Shown: positions 8,637-16,321 of the stretch, piece after piece
How the letters are laid out: every line of letters starts with the position of its first letter
How positions within the stretch are numbered: the first letter of the stretch is position 1
Made by a program: the position numbers and the translations under genes
Assembly (NCBI RefSeq): GCF_014699055.1
Contig: NZ_JACXAC010000001.1
Coordinates: forward strand, 930,001 to 994,000
Direction of reading: 5' to 3'
Source: Hymenobacter armeniacus
GTDB lineage: Bacteria; Bacteroidota; Bacteroidia; Cytophagales; Hymenobacteraceae
Length of the DNA: 64,000 nucleotides
The notes under the pieces: generated by a model
What the model was told of the DNA's origin: nothing
Databases searched by the model: none
The model's input: only the letters and a program-made list of their open reading frames with translations

Positions 8637-10418
8637 TCAGAAAGTGTAGCTCGCGCCGCCAATGACGTTAATGCCCTTCACCGGATAGCCGTAAAAGCGC
8701 TGGTATTGGCGGTTTGCAAGGTTATTACCCATTACAAAGATGGATATTTTTGGCGTAATGCGGTAATCGGCGCGCAGGTTTAGGTCGATGATGGGGTCGG
8801 TGGCCCGGTAAAAATCGGGCACGCGGGCGGCGCCCGCCACGGAGGCCGGGCGGTAGCTGATGCCGTAGCTGGCCGAGAAAAAGTATCCTTCTACGCCCAC
8901 CATCAGCTTCTCAAACACGTTGTAAGTGCCGAAAACCGAGGCTTGGTACTCGGGCCGGTGAAACGGCTGGGGCAGGTTTTTGAGGGCGTATTTGTTGAAA
9001 TCCATCCGGGTGCCGAGGCGGAATTTTTCAGCAGCGTTGTACAGCAGCTCACCGTGCAGGTTGAGCACGCCGGTGGCGTTCTGGTCGTACACGAGGTCGA
9101 AGCGGCTGGGGTCGATGGGGTTGTTGAGGTAGAAATAGAGGTTGCGGTCGCGGGCGTAGGTGGCGCGGGCGTTGAACTCGAGCCCGCGGGCCGGCGTGGA
9201 GGTGAAACCCGCGTAGATGGTGGGCCCGCGGTGCGTGTCAGCTACGTTCAGGCCGCGGTTCAGCCAGGGGTTTTCGGTGGTGAGGTCGTAGCGGGTCACG
9301 CGCTGCAAAGAGCCGCCCAGGCCCGCATACACCATAAATTTCTCGGGCTCGATGGTGTAGCCCAGGCGCACGGCGGGGTAAATCACCGCCTTGCTCACAT
9401 TGGTGGCCGTGTCGGAGGAATAGCCCAGCGTGGCGCCTACCGAAAAGGCAATGTTGTTGCGCATAAACTCATAGGCCGGCGTCGCCTGCACGAAAGTGCG
9501 CGTGCGGGTCACCTGCTCGGCGGCCACGTTTGGCTTGGCCGGGGCCAGGTCTTTCTCGGCAATAAAGGACGCTTCGCCGTTCAGCGTGATGCGGCTCGAC
9601 TCGCCCAGGGCGTAGCCCAGCTTGGCGTTGAGGCGCACGTCGTTTTCGTTGGCGGCAAAGATGTCGCTCCAGTAGCGGTAGCCCAGGCTGGCGTCGTACT
9701 GCAGCACCTGCTCGGGGTCGCGGTTGTGGGCGTACCCCTTCACGGCAAAGCGGTTGAATACTTGCTTGATGTCGCCGGCTTCGGGCGTGGCCACGGGCGT
9801 GCCGTTGGCGGCCTTTTCGTAGCCATAGAAGTTGTAGCGCTCCCGGCCCAGGTCCAGGTTGGCCCCGAAGGCCGCGGTGCCGCGGTACAGCTCGCCCATG
9901 AGGTGGGCACTAGTTTCGGCCACACTGGAGTTTTTCCCGTCCACGGGGCCGTTCAGGGAGTTGACGTGCTTGATGTCGAGGCCGTAGGCGTGGTCGGTGT
10001 TGCGGGTGCTGTGGAAATAGCCCCGGCCGTAGAACGTGCCGTAGTTGCCGATGCCCACTTTCACCAGGTTGCCGGTGAGCGGCGTGGGCTCCTCGGCCCG
10101 AATGGTCAGCACCTTCACCGAAGGATTCAGGCGGTCGGCCGGCAGGCGAAAATCGGAGAAGGTGTAGGTGACTTTGCGCTCGGTCTGAGGCGGCGCCGGC
10201 AGCGCGATTTTGGAGAAGTTGCGGGTGGCTTCGGGCAGCTGGTTCACCCGCTCCTTCACGATTTCAATCTCGGCCTCTTCAATCTTGCCCGTGGTTTTGC
10301 CCTTGGTGGGCTGGGCCATGGCGGCGGGCGCGGCGGCCCCCACCAGCACGACGGCCAGGGCCAGGCCTGCGCCCCGGCGCGCTTTCGACGACGTATTATT
10401 AGTTGACAAACGCTTCAT
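8637..10418 (-). CDS. TonB-receptor-like outer-membrane beta-barrel protein
   Basis: 593 residues starting with a signal peptide (ALAVVLVGAAAPAAMAQ). A short periplasmic part of about 90 residues follows, then many alternating beta strands, ending in Phe (GGASYTF) as outer-membrane barrels do. The C-terminal half (PIIDLNLRADYRITPKISIF, NNLANRQYQRFYGYP) is like TonB-dependent receptor barrels. However, no plug domain of normal length is present, so it may not be an active transporter. The start is ATG at 10418; a TTG two codons upstream is less likely. It is 36 bp downstream of the large TPR gene and 103 bp upstream of the HU/SPOR gene in one operon. Confidence 0.82.
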   Translation of the reverse strand: MKRLSTNNTSSKARRGAGLALAVVLVGAAAPAAMAQPTKGKTTGKIEEAEIEIVKERVNQLPEATRNFSKIALPAPPQTERKVTYTFSDFRLPADRLNPSVKVLTIRAEEPTPLTGNLVKVGIGNYGTFYGRGYFHSTRNTDHAYGLDIKHVNSLNGPVDGKNSSVAETSAHLMGELYRGTAAFGANLDLGRERYNFYGYEKAANGTPVATPEAGDIKQVFNRFAVKGYAHNRDPEQVLQYDASLGYRYWSDIFAANENDVRLNAKLGYALGESSRITLNGEASFIAEKDLAPAKPNVAAEQVTRTRTFVQATPAYEFMRNNIAFSVGATLGYSSDTATNVSKAVIYPAVRLGYTIEPEKFMVYAGLGGSLQRVTRYDLTTENPWLNRGLNVADTHRGPTIYAGFTSTPARGLEFNARATYARDRNLYFYLNNPIDPSRFDLVYDQNATGVLNLHGELLYNAAEKFRLGTRMDFNKYALKNLPQPFHRPEYQASVFGTYNVFEKLMVGVEGYFFSASYGISYRPASVAGAARVPDFYRATDPIIDLNLRADYRITPKISIFVMGNNLANRQYQRFYGYPVKGINVIGGASYTF

Positions 10419-10454
10419 CAGCAATCAATTATTCAGTGAGTAAATGCGCCGATG

Positions 10455-13400
10455 TTAGCGCTGGGTGGCCGTATCGGCCGGGGCGGTGGTGGTGCCGCGC
10501 AGGTTGGTGCGGGGCACGGCGGCTTTGCCCTTGGTGGGGGCCGGCGTGGAGGCCGGCTTGCCAGTGGGCGCAGGCGTTTTGGCCGGGGCCTTGGCGGGTG
10601 CCTTCGGAGTGGTTTTGGGCTCGGCGGGTTCTTCGGGCTGGTCGGCGCCCAGGGTTTTGAGGCGCTGCTTGGCCGCCTCGACCACTTCAGCCACCGGGAA
10701 ATTGTTGTCGATGAGCGAATTCAGCGTGCCGCGGGCTTGGAAGTTGTCGCCTTCGGCCGCGTACACATCGGCCACCAGCAGGAAGGCCCGGCCCTGCCAC
10801 AGCGCGTAGCTGCTGTAGTTGGCATTCACCTTGAGGGCGGCGGCAATGGCCTCCTCGTTTTTCTTTTGCTTAAACAGCGTCTGGGCTAGGAAATACTGGG
10901 CTTCGGCGCCGTTCACGTCGTTGGGCGCGGCCGTGACGGCGGCAGCCAGCTCGGTCGCGGCCTGGTCGTAGTTCTCGGCCCGGTAGCTGGCCTTGCCCAG
11001 GTACAGCAGGGCGGCATTGGTGGCGTTGGCGGTGGCGCCGGCCTGGGCGCGCAGCTCTTCGGCCACGCGGCGGGTGCCGGCGTAGTCGCCCACTTCGTAG
11101 AGGCTGCGCATCTGGCCGAGGGTGGCGTTGGCCACCTCGCGGCGGTTGGTGCTGGCGCCGCGCAGGCGCTCGTAATATTTGGCGGCCTCGGCGTAGTTCT
11201 TGTTTTCGAACTCCAGGTCGGCGAGGCGGCCCACGGCGCGGTTCAGAAACTCGCTTTTGCCTTCGGTCACCACGTCGCGCAGGCGAGCCAGGCCCTGCTG
11301 CCGGTCGCCGGTTTTCACGTAGGAATCAGCCAGGAAGAAGCGGGCATCCGGCCCCAGGGCCGACTGCGGGTACTGCTTCAAGTACGACTCCAGGCGCAGA
11401 ATGGCGGGCTTGTATTTCTCAGCCAGATACAGCGACTTCGCCGCTTCGAACTCCACGCTTTCGGTGGCCTTGCTGTCGGGGTTCTGAATCTTGAAAGAGG
11501 CCAGCGCTGCGTCGAACTCCTCGGTGCGGCCCAGCGCCGTCAGGCTCTCCTGCAGGCTATAGATGGCCTGCGAGGCAGCTTCGCTGCGCGGGTAGTCCGT
11601 CAGCACTTTCTGGAAGTCGGCCACGGCTTTTTCCTGCTGCTGCAGGTTGGCGTAGGCCACGCCGCGCTTTTGCAGGGCCTGCGGCATAAGCGGGCTGTTG
11701 GGGCGGTTGGCAATCAGCCTGGTGAAGCCGTCCACGGCCGGCTGGTACTCGCCGGCCTCAAACGATAGCTGCGCCTGCTGAAACACCGCCTCCTCGGCGT
11801 AGCGCGAGTTGGGGCTGGTTTTGAGTAGGGCCGCGAGGGTCGAGCTGGCTTCGTCGCGGCGGCCCATCAGGCCCAGCGTGCGGCCTTTTTGGTAGTAGGC
11901 GTAGTCTTTGTCGGCGGCATTGGCCTTGATGACCTTGTCGTACAAATCCAGCGCTTGCTGGTAGCTTTTGGCCACGTAGTAGGTATCGGCCAGGCGCAGC
12001 GTAGCGTCGTAGTAGTTCGGGTCCGAAGGTTTGGCGTCGATGTCGCTCACATAGGCCTGGAACTGCGGCCGGGCGCGGTCGTACTGCTTGGTGTTGTAGT
12101 AGGCATAGCCCAGGCCGTAGCGGGCTTTCTGCTCAAAGTCGGCCTCTTCGGGGCTCACGCCGCCCTGCCGGGCCGAGCGGGCCGCCGCTACGTAGGCCGT
12201 GATGGCCTCCTGGTACTTCTGGCCCACGCTGAAAATTTCGCCCCGCAGCACCTGGGCCGCCGCGCGGAGGGCGTCGTCGGCCGGGTATTTCAGCGACTTG
12301 TCCAGCAGCGGCAGCGCCTCGGAGTAATTGCCGTTGTTGTAGAGCGTGGCGGCCTGCGAGTAGGCCACGCGCTGGTAGGTAGCGTCCAGCTTGGCGCTGC
12401 GGTCTTCCAGGCCTTCGAGATAGGTCAGTGCCTGGTTGTAGTCGGTCGAGGACAGGAAGCTGTTGCTCAGCAGGTCGTCGACGATGGGCTGGTTTTTGGA
12501 GCGGGGAAACTTCTTGCGGAAATCGCGCAGCACGGCAATGGTTTCGGGCAGATTGCCCTGCTCGTACTGCACCTGGCCCAGCTTGAGCGTGGCGTTTTCG
12601 GCAATGCCCTTGTCAAACGTCGACTGCCGCGCCGCCTCAAAGGCCGTGACCGCCTGCGGCTTCTGGTTGGTCTGCAGGTAGCTCAGGCCCAGGTGGTAGG
12701 CGGCATTCTGGCCCAGCGAGTCGCGGCGCACGGCCACGTTGCGCAGGCTGGCTATGGCGCCCTTGAAGTCGCCCATCTTGTAGTTGGCAAAGCCAATTTT
12801 GTACTGCAGCGCCGGCTCAATTTTGCCCTTGTGAATGGCCGCGTACTTATCGAAGTTTTCGGCCGCCTCCTTGTATTGGCCTTTCTGGTAGTAAGCGTCG
12901 CCGAGCAGCAGCTGGATTTCGTCGGAGTTCTGCGGCGGCGGGGTGTTTTGCAGGGCCTTGGTGGCGTAGCCTATCAGGCCGTCGAAGTTGCCTTCGCGGT
13001 AGTAAATCTGGGTCATAACGGCCGGCACCACGAGCTGGTAGGCATCGTTCTGCTCGGCCACGGCCAGGTCGGTGCGGGCCGCGGCGTAGTCGCCGGCGCG
13101 GTAGGCCAGGTAGCCCGCGTAGTACGAGCTGGCGTACTTGTACTGGCTTTGCACCTGCTTGTTGCGGTCGAAAAGCAAGCGGGCCTTCTCGTAGTCCTTC
13201 TGCTCAAAATAGCTGTAGGCCAGCTTGAAGTCCGACTCGGCGCGCTGGTCGTTGCTGAGGTTGTCGGGCGCTACCTTCTGGAAGTAGCGGATGGCGGCCT
13301 CGTAGTTTTTCTGGTCGAAATAGAACTTGCCCAACTCGAAGTAGGCCGCCGCGGCGCGCGGGTGGGCCGGGTGCTGCGCCGCAAAATCGAGGATGAGGCC

Positions 13401-13691
13401 TTCGGCGTCGGGGTGCGAAAGGTAGAGGCCGCTCACGGCCACGTAATACTCGGCGTCGGCGGTGCGGTCGCGGGCCGCGGCGCCGCCCTGGCTGGTGTGC
13501 ACCGGCTCGATGGCCAGGTACTGCCGAAAGGCCTCCTGCGCGGCCCCGTACTGGCCGCGGTCAAACAGCTCCAACCCTTCCTGAAAATGCCGTTCGTCGG
13601 ACGCAAAAACCTGGGACTGCTGGGCCTGCGCTGCCAGCGGGGCCGCCGCGCTCAGGGCGGCGGCTAGCGCCAGCCGGGGAAATAGCTTCAT
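10455..13691 (-). CDS. Large secreted TPR-repeat protein
   Basis: 1078 residues from ATG at 13691, with a signal peptide (LALAAALSAAAPLAAQAQ). Tetratricopeptide repeats then cover almost the whole protein. Many units follow the pattern Y-x-x-A-x-x-x-F/Y (for example KNYEAAIRYFQKVAP, GQYKEAAENFDKYAA, KNYAEAAKYYERLRG). The last 80 residues are Pro/Ala/Lys-rich and end in TATQR. TPR solenoids in the periplasm usually act as scaffolds. Being first in an operon with a barrel, a SPOR protein and TonB/ExbBD suggests a role like CpoB (YbgF) in the Tol-Pal system, as inference. Confidence 0.86.
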   Translation of the reverse strand: MKLFPRLALAAALSAAAPLAAQAQQSQVFASDERHFQEGLELFDRGQYGAAQEAFRQYLAIEPVHTSQGGAAARDRTADAEYYVAVSGLYLSHPDAEGLILDFAAQHPAHPRAAAAYFELGKFYFDQKNYEAAIRYFQKVAPDNLSNDQRAESDFKLAYSYFEQKDYEKARLLFDRNKQVQSQYKYASSYYAGYLAYRAGDYAAARTDLAVAEQNDAYQLVVPAVMTQIYYREGNFDGLIGYATKALQNTPPPQNSDEIQLLLGDAYYQKGQYKEAAENFDKYAAIHKGKIEPALQYKIGFANYKMGDFKGAIASLRNVAVRRDSLGQNAAYHLGLSYLQTNQKPQAVTAFEAARQSTFDKGIAENATLKLGQVQYEQGNLPETIAVLRDFRKKFPRSKNQPIVDDLLSNSFLSSTDYNQALTYLEGLEDRSAKLDATYQRVAYSQAATLYNNGNYSEALPLLDKSLKYPADDALRAAAQVLRGEIFSVGQKYQEAITAYVAAARSARQGGVSPEEADFEQKARYGLGYAYYNTKQYDRARPQFQAYVSDIDAKPSDPNYYDATLRLADTYYVAKSYQQALDLYDKVIKANAADKDYAYYQKGRTLGLMGRRDEASSTLAALLKTSPNSRYAEEAVFQQAQLSFEAGEYQPAVDGFTRLIANRPNSPLMPQALQKRGVAYANLQQQEKAVADFQKVLTDYPRSEAASQAIYSLQESLTALGRTEEFDAALASFKIQNPDSKATESVEFEAAKSLYLAEKYKPAILRLESYLKQYPQSALGPDARFFLADSYVKTGDRQQGLARLRDVVTEGKSEFLNRAVGRLADLEFENKNYAEAAKYYERLRGASTNRREVANATLGQMRSLYEVGDYAGTRRVAEELRAQAGATANATNAALLYLGKASYRAENYDQAATELAAAVTAAPNDVNGAEAQYFLAQTLFKQKKNEEAIAAALKVNANYSSYALWQGRAFLLVADVYAAEGDNFQARGTLNSLIDNNFPVAEVVEAAKQRLKTLGADQPEEPAEPKTTPKAPAKAPAKTPAPTGKPASTPAPTKGKAAVPRTNLRGTTTAPADTATQR

Positions 13692-13736
13692 GTAAATACC
13701 TTGCGTGGAGGGGCCGCACCGGGCCCGGGAACTGGC

Positions 13737-13744
13737 CAAAAGTA
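13737..13744 (-). promoter_or_regulatory. -7 box of the TPR/barrel/SPOR/ExbBD/TonB operon
   Basis: TACTTTTG on the minus strand matches TAnnTTTG exactly and lies 45 bp upstream of the ATG at 13691. No TTG is seen 17-23 bp further upstream. The next strong terminator in this direction is after tonB, so this is the best candidate promoter for the whole operon. Confidence 0.5.
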
Positions 13745-13821
13745 GCGATAAAAGCCCGTAGGTTGCCCCGCCAACGGCAAATAAGAGGTTTCATTGCCAA
13801 CCCGGGGCCACAGCGGGTTAC

Positions 13822-14556
13822 TTAGAAGCGGCAGTAGTCCACGCTACCCGTCATCTCGGCCCAGCGGGCCGACAGAAATTTGGCGTAGGCCAGCGGCGTC
13901 AGGCCATAGGCGCCCAGCGCGTACCCTTCGTTCACTTCCACTACTACGGTCGCGCCGGTGGCGGTAGCCGCTACGTCCAGCGCAAAAGCCGCCGGCGCCT
14001 CGGGCAAATATGCCGCCAGGGCCTGCTCCACTACTTGCCGGTCGAAGTGGGCACGCCAGTCGCCTTTGTACGGCCGCACATCCAGCACTTGGCCGTAGCG
14101 CACAAAGCAGCGCCATTCGGCAACCATTCGCACAGGGTCGGCACACCACACCTGCGTATCCTCATACTGGTCGCCACACCCCACCAAGTCCCCGATTCGG
14201 CGCACCAGTACGCCCGTAAACTTCTTGGTTTGGTGCATCGGCTTCACAAATACCGGCCACAGGCTGGCATCGGCCGCCACGGCATTGATGGTACTCTGCC
14301 ACAGCCGCCGCCCCAGAAACGGGCGCAGCGCCGCCGGGTAGCCCAGTTCGGGCGGTACCGGCCGGCCCAGCGCCCGCAGGCTGGCCCGCACGGCCGCAAT
14401 GTGGCCCACCACCACCTCATCCGGCGCATGCTCGCACACAGGCTCGGCATCGGTATAAGGCACGATTTCCCAGCCCATCTGCTGGAAGCCGTCCATTGCC
14501 AGGTAGTTGTTGACGCTTTGCGGAATGCCGCGATGGAAGTGAATGTGGGCGCGCAT
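13822..14556 (-). CDS. ATP-grasp domain protein (DUF4343-like)
   Basis: 244 residues. The C-terminal two thirds look like an ATP-grasp fold: WPVFVKPMHQTKKFTGVLV supplies the nucleotide-binding Lys, VAEWRCFVRYGQVLDVRPYKGDW is the central strand region, and FALDVAATATGATVVVEVNEGYALG has the Asp and E-x-N metal ligands near the C-terminus. It resembles the small ATP-grasp proteins grouped as DUF4343, whose substrates are largely unknown. They probably form amide or ester bonds at a carboxylate using ATP. No adjacent gene suggests the substrate. The promoter region contains an 8-unit tandem array. Confidence 0.75.
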   Translation of the reverse strand: MRAHIHFHRGIPQSVNNYLAMDGFQQMGWEIVPYTDAEPVCEHAPDEVVVGHIAAVRASLRALGRPVPPELGYPAALRPFLGRRLWQSTINAVAADASLWPVFVKPMHQTKKFTGVLVRRIGDLVGCGDQYEDTQVWCADPVRMVAEWRCFVRYGQVLDVRPYKGDWRAHFDRQVVEQALAAYLPEAPAAFALDVAATATGATVVVEVNEGYALGAYGLTPLAYAKFLSARWAEMTGSVDYCRF

Positions 14557-14579
14557 GAGAGCTTGAACTAAACGACTGA

Positions 14580-14587
14580 CGAAAGTA
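14580..14587 (-). promoter_or_regulatory. Candidate -7 box of the ATP-grasp gene
   Basis: TACTTTCG differs from TAnnTTTG by one base and lies 23 bp before the ATG at 14556. The tandem array begins right at this box and occupies the place of the -33 element and everything upstream. Confidence 0.4.
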
Positions 14588-14749
14588 CAGTTGCCGTTGG
14601 ATGACGTTTTGGGGCTGTTGATTGACTTGCGGGGCCATTGAATGAATTTCCGGGGCCATTGGATGCCTTGCGGAACCGTTGGACGCGTTTCCGGAGCCGT
14701 TGGATGCGCTATCAGATGCGTTGAATGCCTTGCGGAGCCGTTGGCTGTC
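14587..14749. repeat. Degenerate tandem array, eight units of 20-21 bp
   Basis: Units start at 14587, 14607, 14627, 14647, 14668, 14688, 14709 and 14730. Plus-strand consensus is about TTGCGGAGCCGTTGGATGCC; the core CGTTGGATG or CATTGGATG is best conserved. Lengths are 20, 20, 20, 21, 20, 21, 21 and 20, average about 20.4. Units are directly contiguous, so it is not a CRISPR. The array lies upstream of the ATP-grasp start and reaches its -7 box. Confidence 0.88.
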
Positions 14750-14802
14750 TGAAATGACTTCGTGGTCCCGAACCACGGAGGGGCGGGCCCCGCCCCTACA
14801 AC

Positions 14803-14836
14803 AAAGCCCCGGCAGCAGGTGCTACCGGGGCTTTTT
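14803..14836 (-). terminator. Terminator of the small protein gene, bidirectional
   Basis: AAAGCCCCGGCAGC pairs with GCTACCGGGGCTTT around a 4-nt loop, with T-runs on both sides. It ends transcription from the small gene at 14857 before the ATP-grasp control region. A GC palindrome at 14781-14797 and the small CGTGGT/ACCACG hairpin at 14761-14777 lie next to it. Confidence 0.8.
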
Positions 14837-14856
14837 CCAATTGAAGCGTCGTTCGA

Positions 14857-15048
14857 CTACTTGAACTTGGGCACGTTGGGCAGGTTCAGGTTGCCGTTTT
14901 TGTAGCGCTTGTAGAGGTACGCGGCACCGGCGGCCAGCAGGGCGCCTTTGACCAGGCTGCCGCCCGTAGAACCACCGGCACGCGTGCCGTCTTCGTTTGT
15001 GCGGCCGCCAAACAGGCCGGCAATCATGCCACCAAGGGTATTGCTCAT
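14857..15048 (-). CDS. Small glycine-rich protein with one hydrophobic segment
   Basis: 63 residues. It begins SNTLGGMIAGLFGG, has a Gly/Thr-rich middle (GTRAGGSTGGS), a hydrophobic stretch LVKGALLAAGAAYLYKRY that could be a membrane helix, and ends NLPNVPKFK. I do not recognise a named family, though similar short proteins occur in Bacteroidota. It has its own strong terminator and lies 58 bp after holA, which supports real expression. Confidence 0.65.
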   Translation of the reverse strand: MSNTLGGMIAGLFGGRTNEDGTRAGGSTGGSLVKGALLAAGAAYLYKRYKNGNLNLPNVPKFK

Positions 15049-15106
15049 GAGTGAAATCAGGTTTAAAGTGAAATACCCGCCTTCTACGCCCCCGCCGGGC
15101 CGGTTG

Positions 15107-16165
15107 TTACCCCAGCACCCCGGCCGGCACCGGATGCAATATCAGCCACACCAGTTCCCGCAGTATTTCGGCGTCGTCCATCGAGCCGCTTTCGATGCCC
15201 TTGCTCTGGGCATCGGCCCGCCGGATGTCGTGAATGATGCCCACCACCCGCTCTATCGGGTAGACGCGCAGGGCCTGCTGATATTCCTTCTGGGCAAAGC
15301 TGTTCATGATGCCCAGGCTTTTATACACGCCATCGGGCGGGTTGGCGCCGGCCTGATGCAACACCAGCAGCTTGGTAAAGAAGTTGAACAGCAGCGTGAG
15401 GTTCGGAATCAGCGGGTTGGCTTTGGGATTGGCGGCGAAATAGCCCAGAATGCGGTTGGCCTTCAGCACGTCGCGCTGCACCAAGGCTTTTTGCAGCTCA
15501 AATATGTTGTAGTCCTTGCTGATGCCCACCAGCCGCTGCACCAGCTCTTCGTCGATGGGCTGGTTGGGCTTGAGGTTGAGCACCAATTTGTCTACCTCAT
15601 TGGCCAGCCGGCCCAAATCGGCCCCGATGTACTCGGCCAGCATGGCGGTGGCCTGCCCCGTGATTTGCAGGTTGCGCGCCCGCACGTTGGCCGTGAGCCA
15701 CTGCGGCACCTGGCTGTCGTAGAGCTTTTTGCTGGTCATCAGCACGGCCGGCGAGTCCTTGCCCGCGAGCAGCTTGCCCAGCTTCTTGCGGCTGTCGAGG
15801 GTTTTGTGCTTATAGCAAAACACCAGCACGGTGCTGGGCAGCGGGTTTTTGAGGTACGCCTCTAGAAAAGGCCAGCTCCGCTCCTGCTCCAGGTCGGCCA
15901 CGGTCTGGGCTTCCTTCACGATGACGACTGAGCGTTCGGCCATCATGGGAAAGCGCTTGGCTTGGCCCAGAATGGCGGTCACATCCACGTCCTTGCCGTA
16001 CACCACCACCTGGTTGAAGCTGCGCTCGTGCTCGGCCAAGGCCGTTTTCTCAATCAACTCGGCCACCACGTCGATGTAGTATGGCTCTTCGCCCTGCAAA
16101 AAATACACGGGCTGAAACTGCCGTTGCTGCAGCTGCTTGAGGATGGCGTCGGCTTCCTGTATCAA
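15107..16165 (-). CDS. holA: DNA polymerase III subunit delta
   Basis: 352 residues. The clamp-loader delta subunit opens the sliding clamp. The N-terminus IQEADAILKQLQQRQFQPVY followed by FLQGEEPYYIDVVAELIEK is typical of Bacteroidota HolA. VYGKDVDVTAILGQAKRFPM and the later KLGKLLAGKDSP and YIGADLGRLANEVDKL complete the AAA-like domains. The start is TTG at 16165: upstream codons code for non-conserved sequence and come from the repeated leader. It is transcribed divergently from tyrS. Confidence 0.92.
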   Translation of the reverse strand: MIQEADAILKQLQQRQFQPVYFLQGEEPYYIDVVAELIEKTALAEHERSFNQVVVYGKDVDVTAILGQAKRFPMMAERSVVIVKEAQTVADLEQERSWPFLEAYLKNPLPSTVLVFCYKHKTLDSRKKLGKLLAGKDSPAVLMTSKKLYDSQVPQWLTANVRARNLQITGQATAMLAEYIGADLGRLANEVDKLVLNLKPNQPIDEELVQRLVGISKDYNIFELQKALVQRDVLKANRILGYFAANPKANPLIPNLTLLFNFFTKLLVLHQAGANPPDGVYKSLGIMNSFAQKEYQQALRVYPIERVVGIIHDIRRADAQSKGIESGSMDDAEILRELVWLILHPVPAGVLG

Positions 16166-16201
16166 GGGGGGAATGGGTGAATGGCTGAATGGGTGAATGG
16201 C
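16163..16201 (-). repeat. Octamer-built leader of holA mRNA
   Basis: Read on the minus strand, three octamers of the form CCATTCAC or CCATTCAG are followed by CCATTCCC and CCCTTGA, whose TTG is the holA start codon. The tyrS leader matches at 36 of 39 positions. The two copies form an inverted repeat in the DNA. Confidence 0.9.
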
Positions 16202-16227
16202 TTGGGCGTTCCATTCTTTCCGTCTGG

Positions 16228-16235
16228 CAAAGGTA
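16228..16235 (-). promoter_or_regulatory. -7 box for holA
   Basis: TACCTTTG on the minus strand, an exact TAnnTTTG match, 62 bp before the TTG start of holA. It lies in the spacer region of the divergent tyrS promoter. Confidence 0.55.
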
Positions 16236-16246
16236 AAGCCACCTAG

Positions 16247-16254
16247 TACCTTTG
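16247..16254 (+). promoter_or_regulatory. -7 box for tyrS
   Basis: TACCTTTG on the plus strand, an exact match, 64 bp before the tyrS TTG. It is 11 bp from the opposing holA box, so the two promoters overlap and probably compete for polymerase. Confidence 0.55.
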
Positions 16255-16282
16255 GGGCCACGTTTTGCGGGTGAAACCGTTT

Positions 16283-16321
16283 TCAATTCACCCATTCACC
16301 CATTCAGCCATTCCCCCCTTG
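16283..16321 (+). repeat. Octamer-built leader of tyrS mRNA
   Basis: CAATTCAC, CCATTCAC, CCATTCAG, CCATTCCC and CCCTTGA in a row. The TTG at 16319-16321 is the tyrS start codon. It is the mirror copy of the holA leader. Confidence 0.9.

Noticed and set aside
14587..14749. Possible CRISPR array
   Set aside because: The units touch one another without spacers, are degenerate, and no cas gene is present.
14417..14776. Frame with repeated Asn-Gly-Ser and Met-Ala-Pro motifs beside an ATP-grasp gene, suggesting a graspetide precursor
   Set aside because: Unit lengths of 20 and 21 bp break frame, the repeated residues do not keep a core pattern, and the frame overlaps the ATP-grasp coding region.
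16265..16318. Upstream start for tyrS
   Set aside because: It translates the CCATTCAC octamers, which are shared with holA on the other strand and are not protein-conserved.
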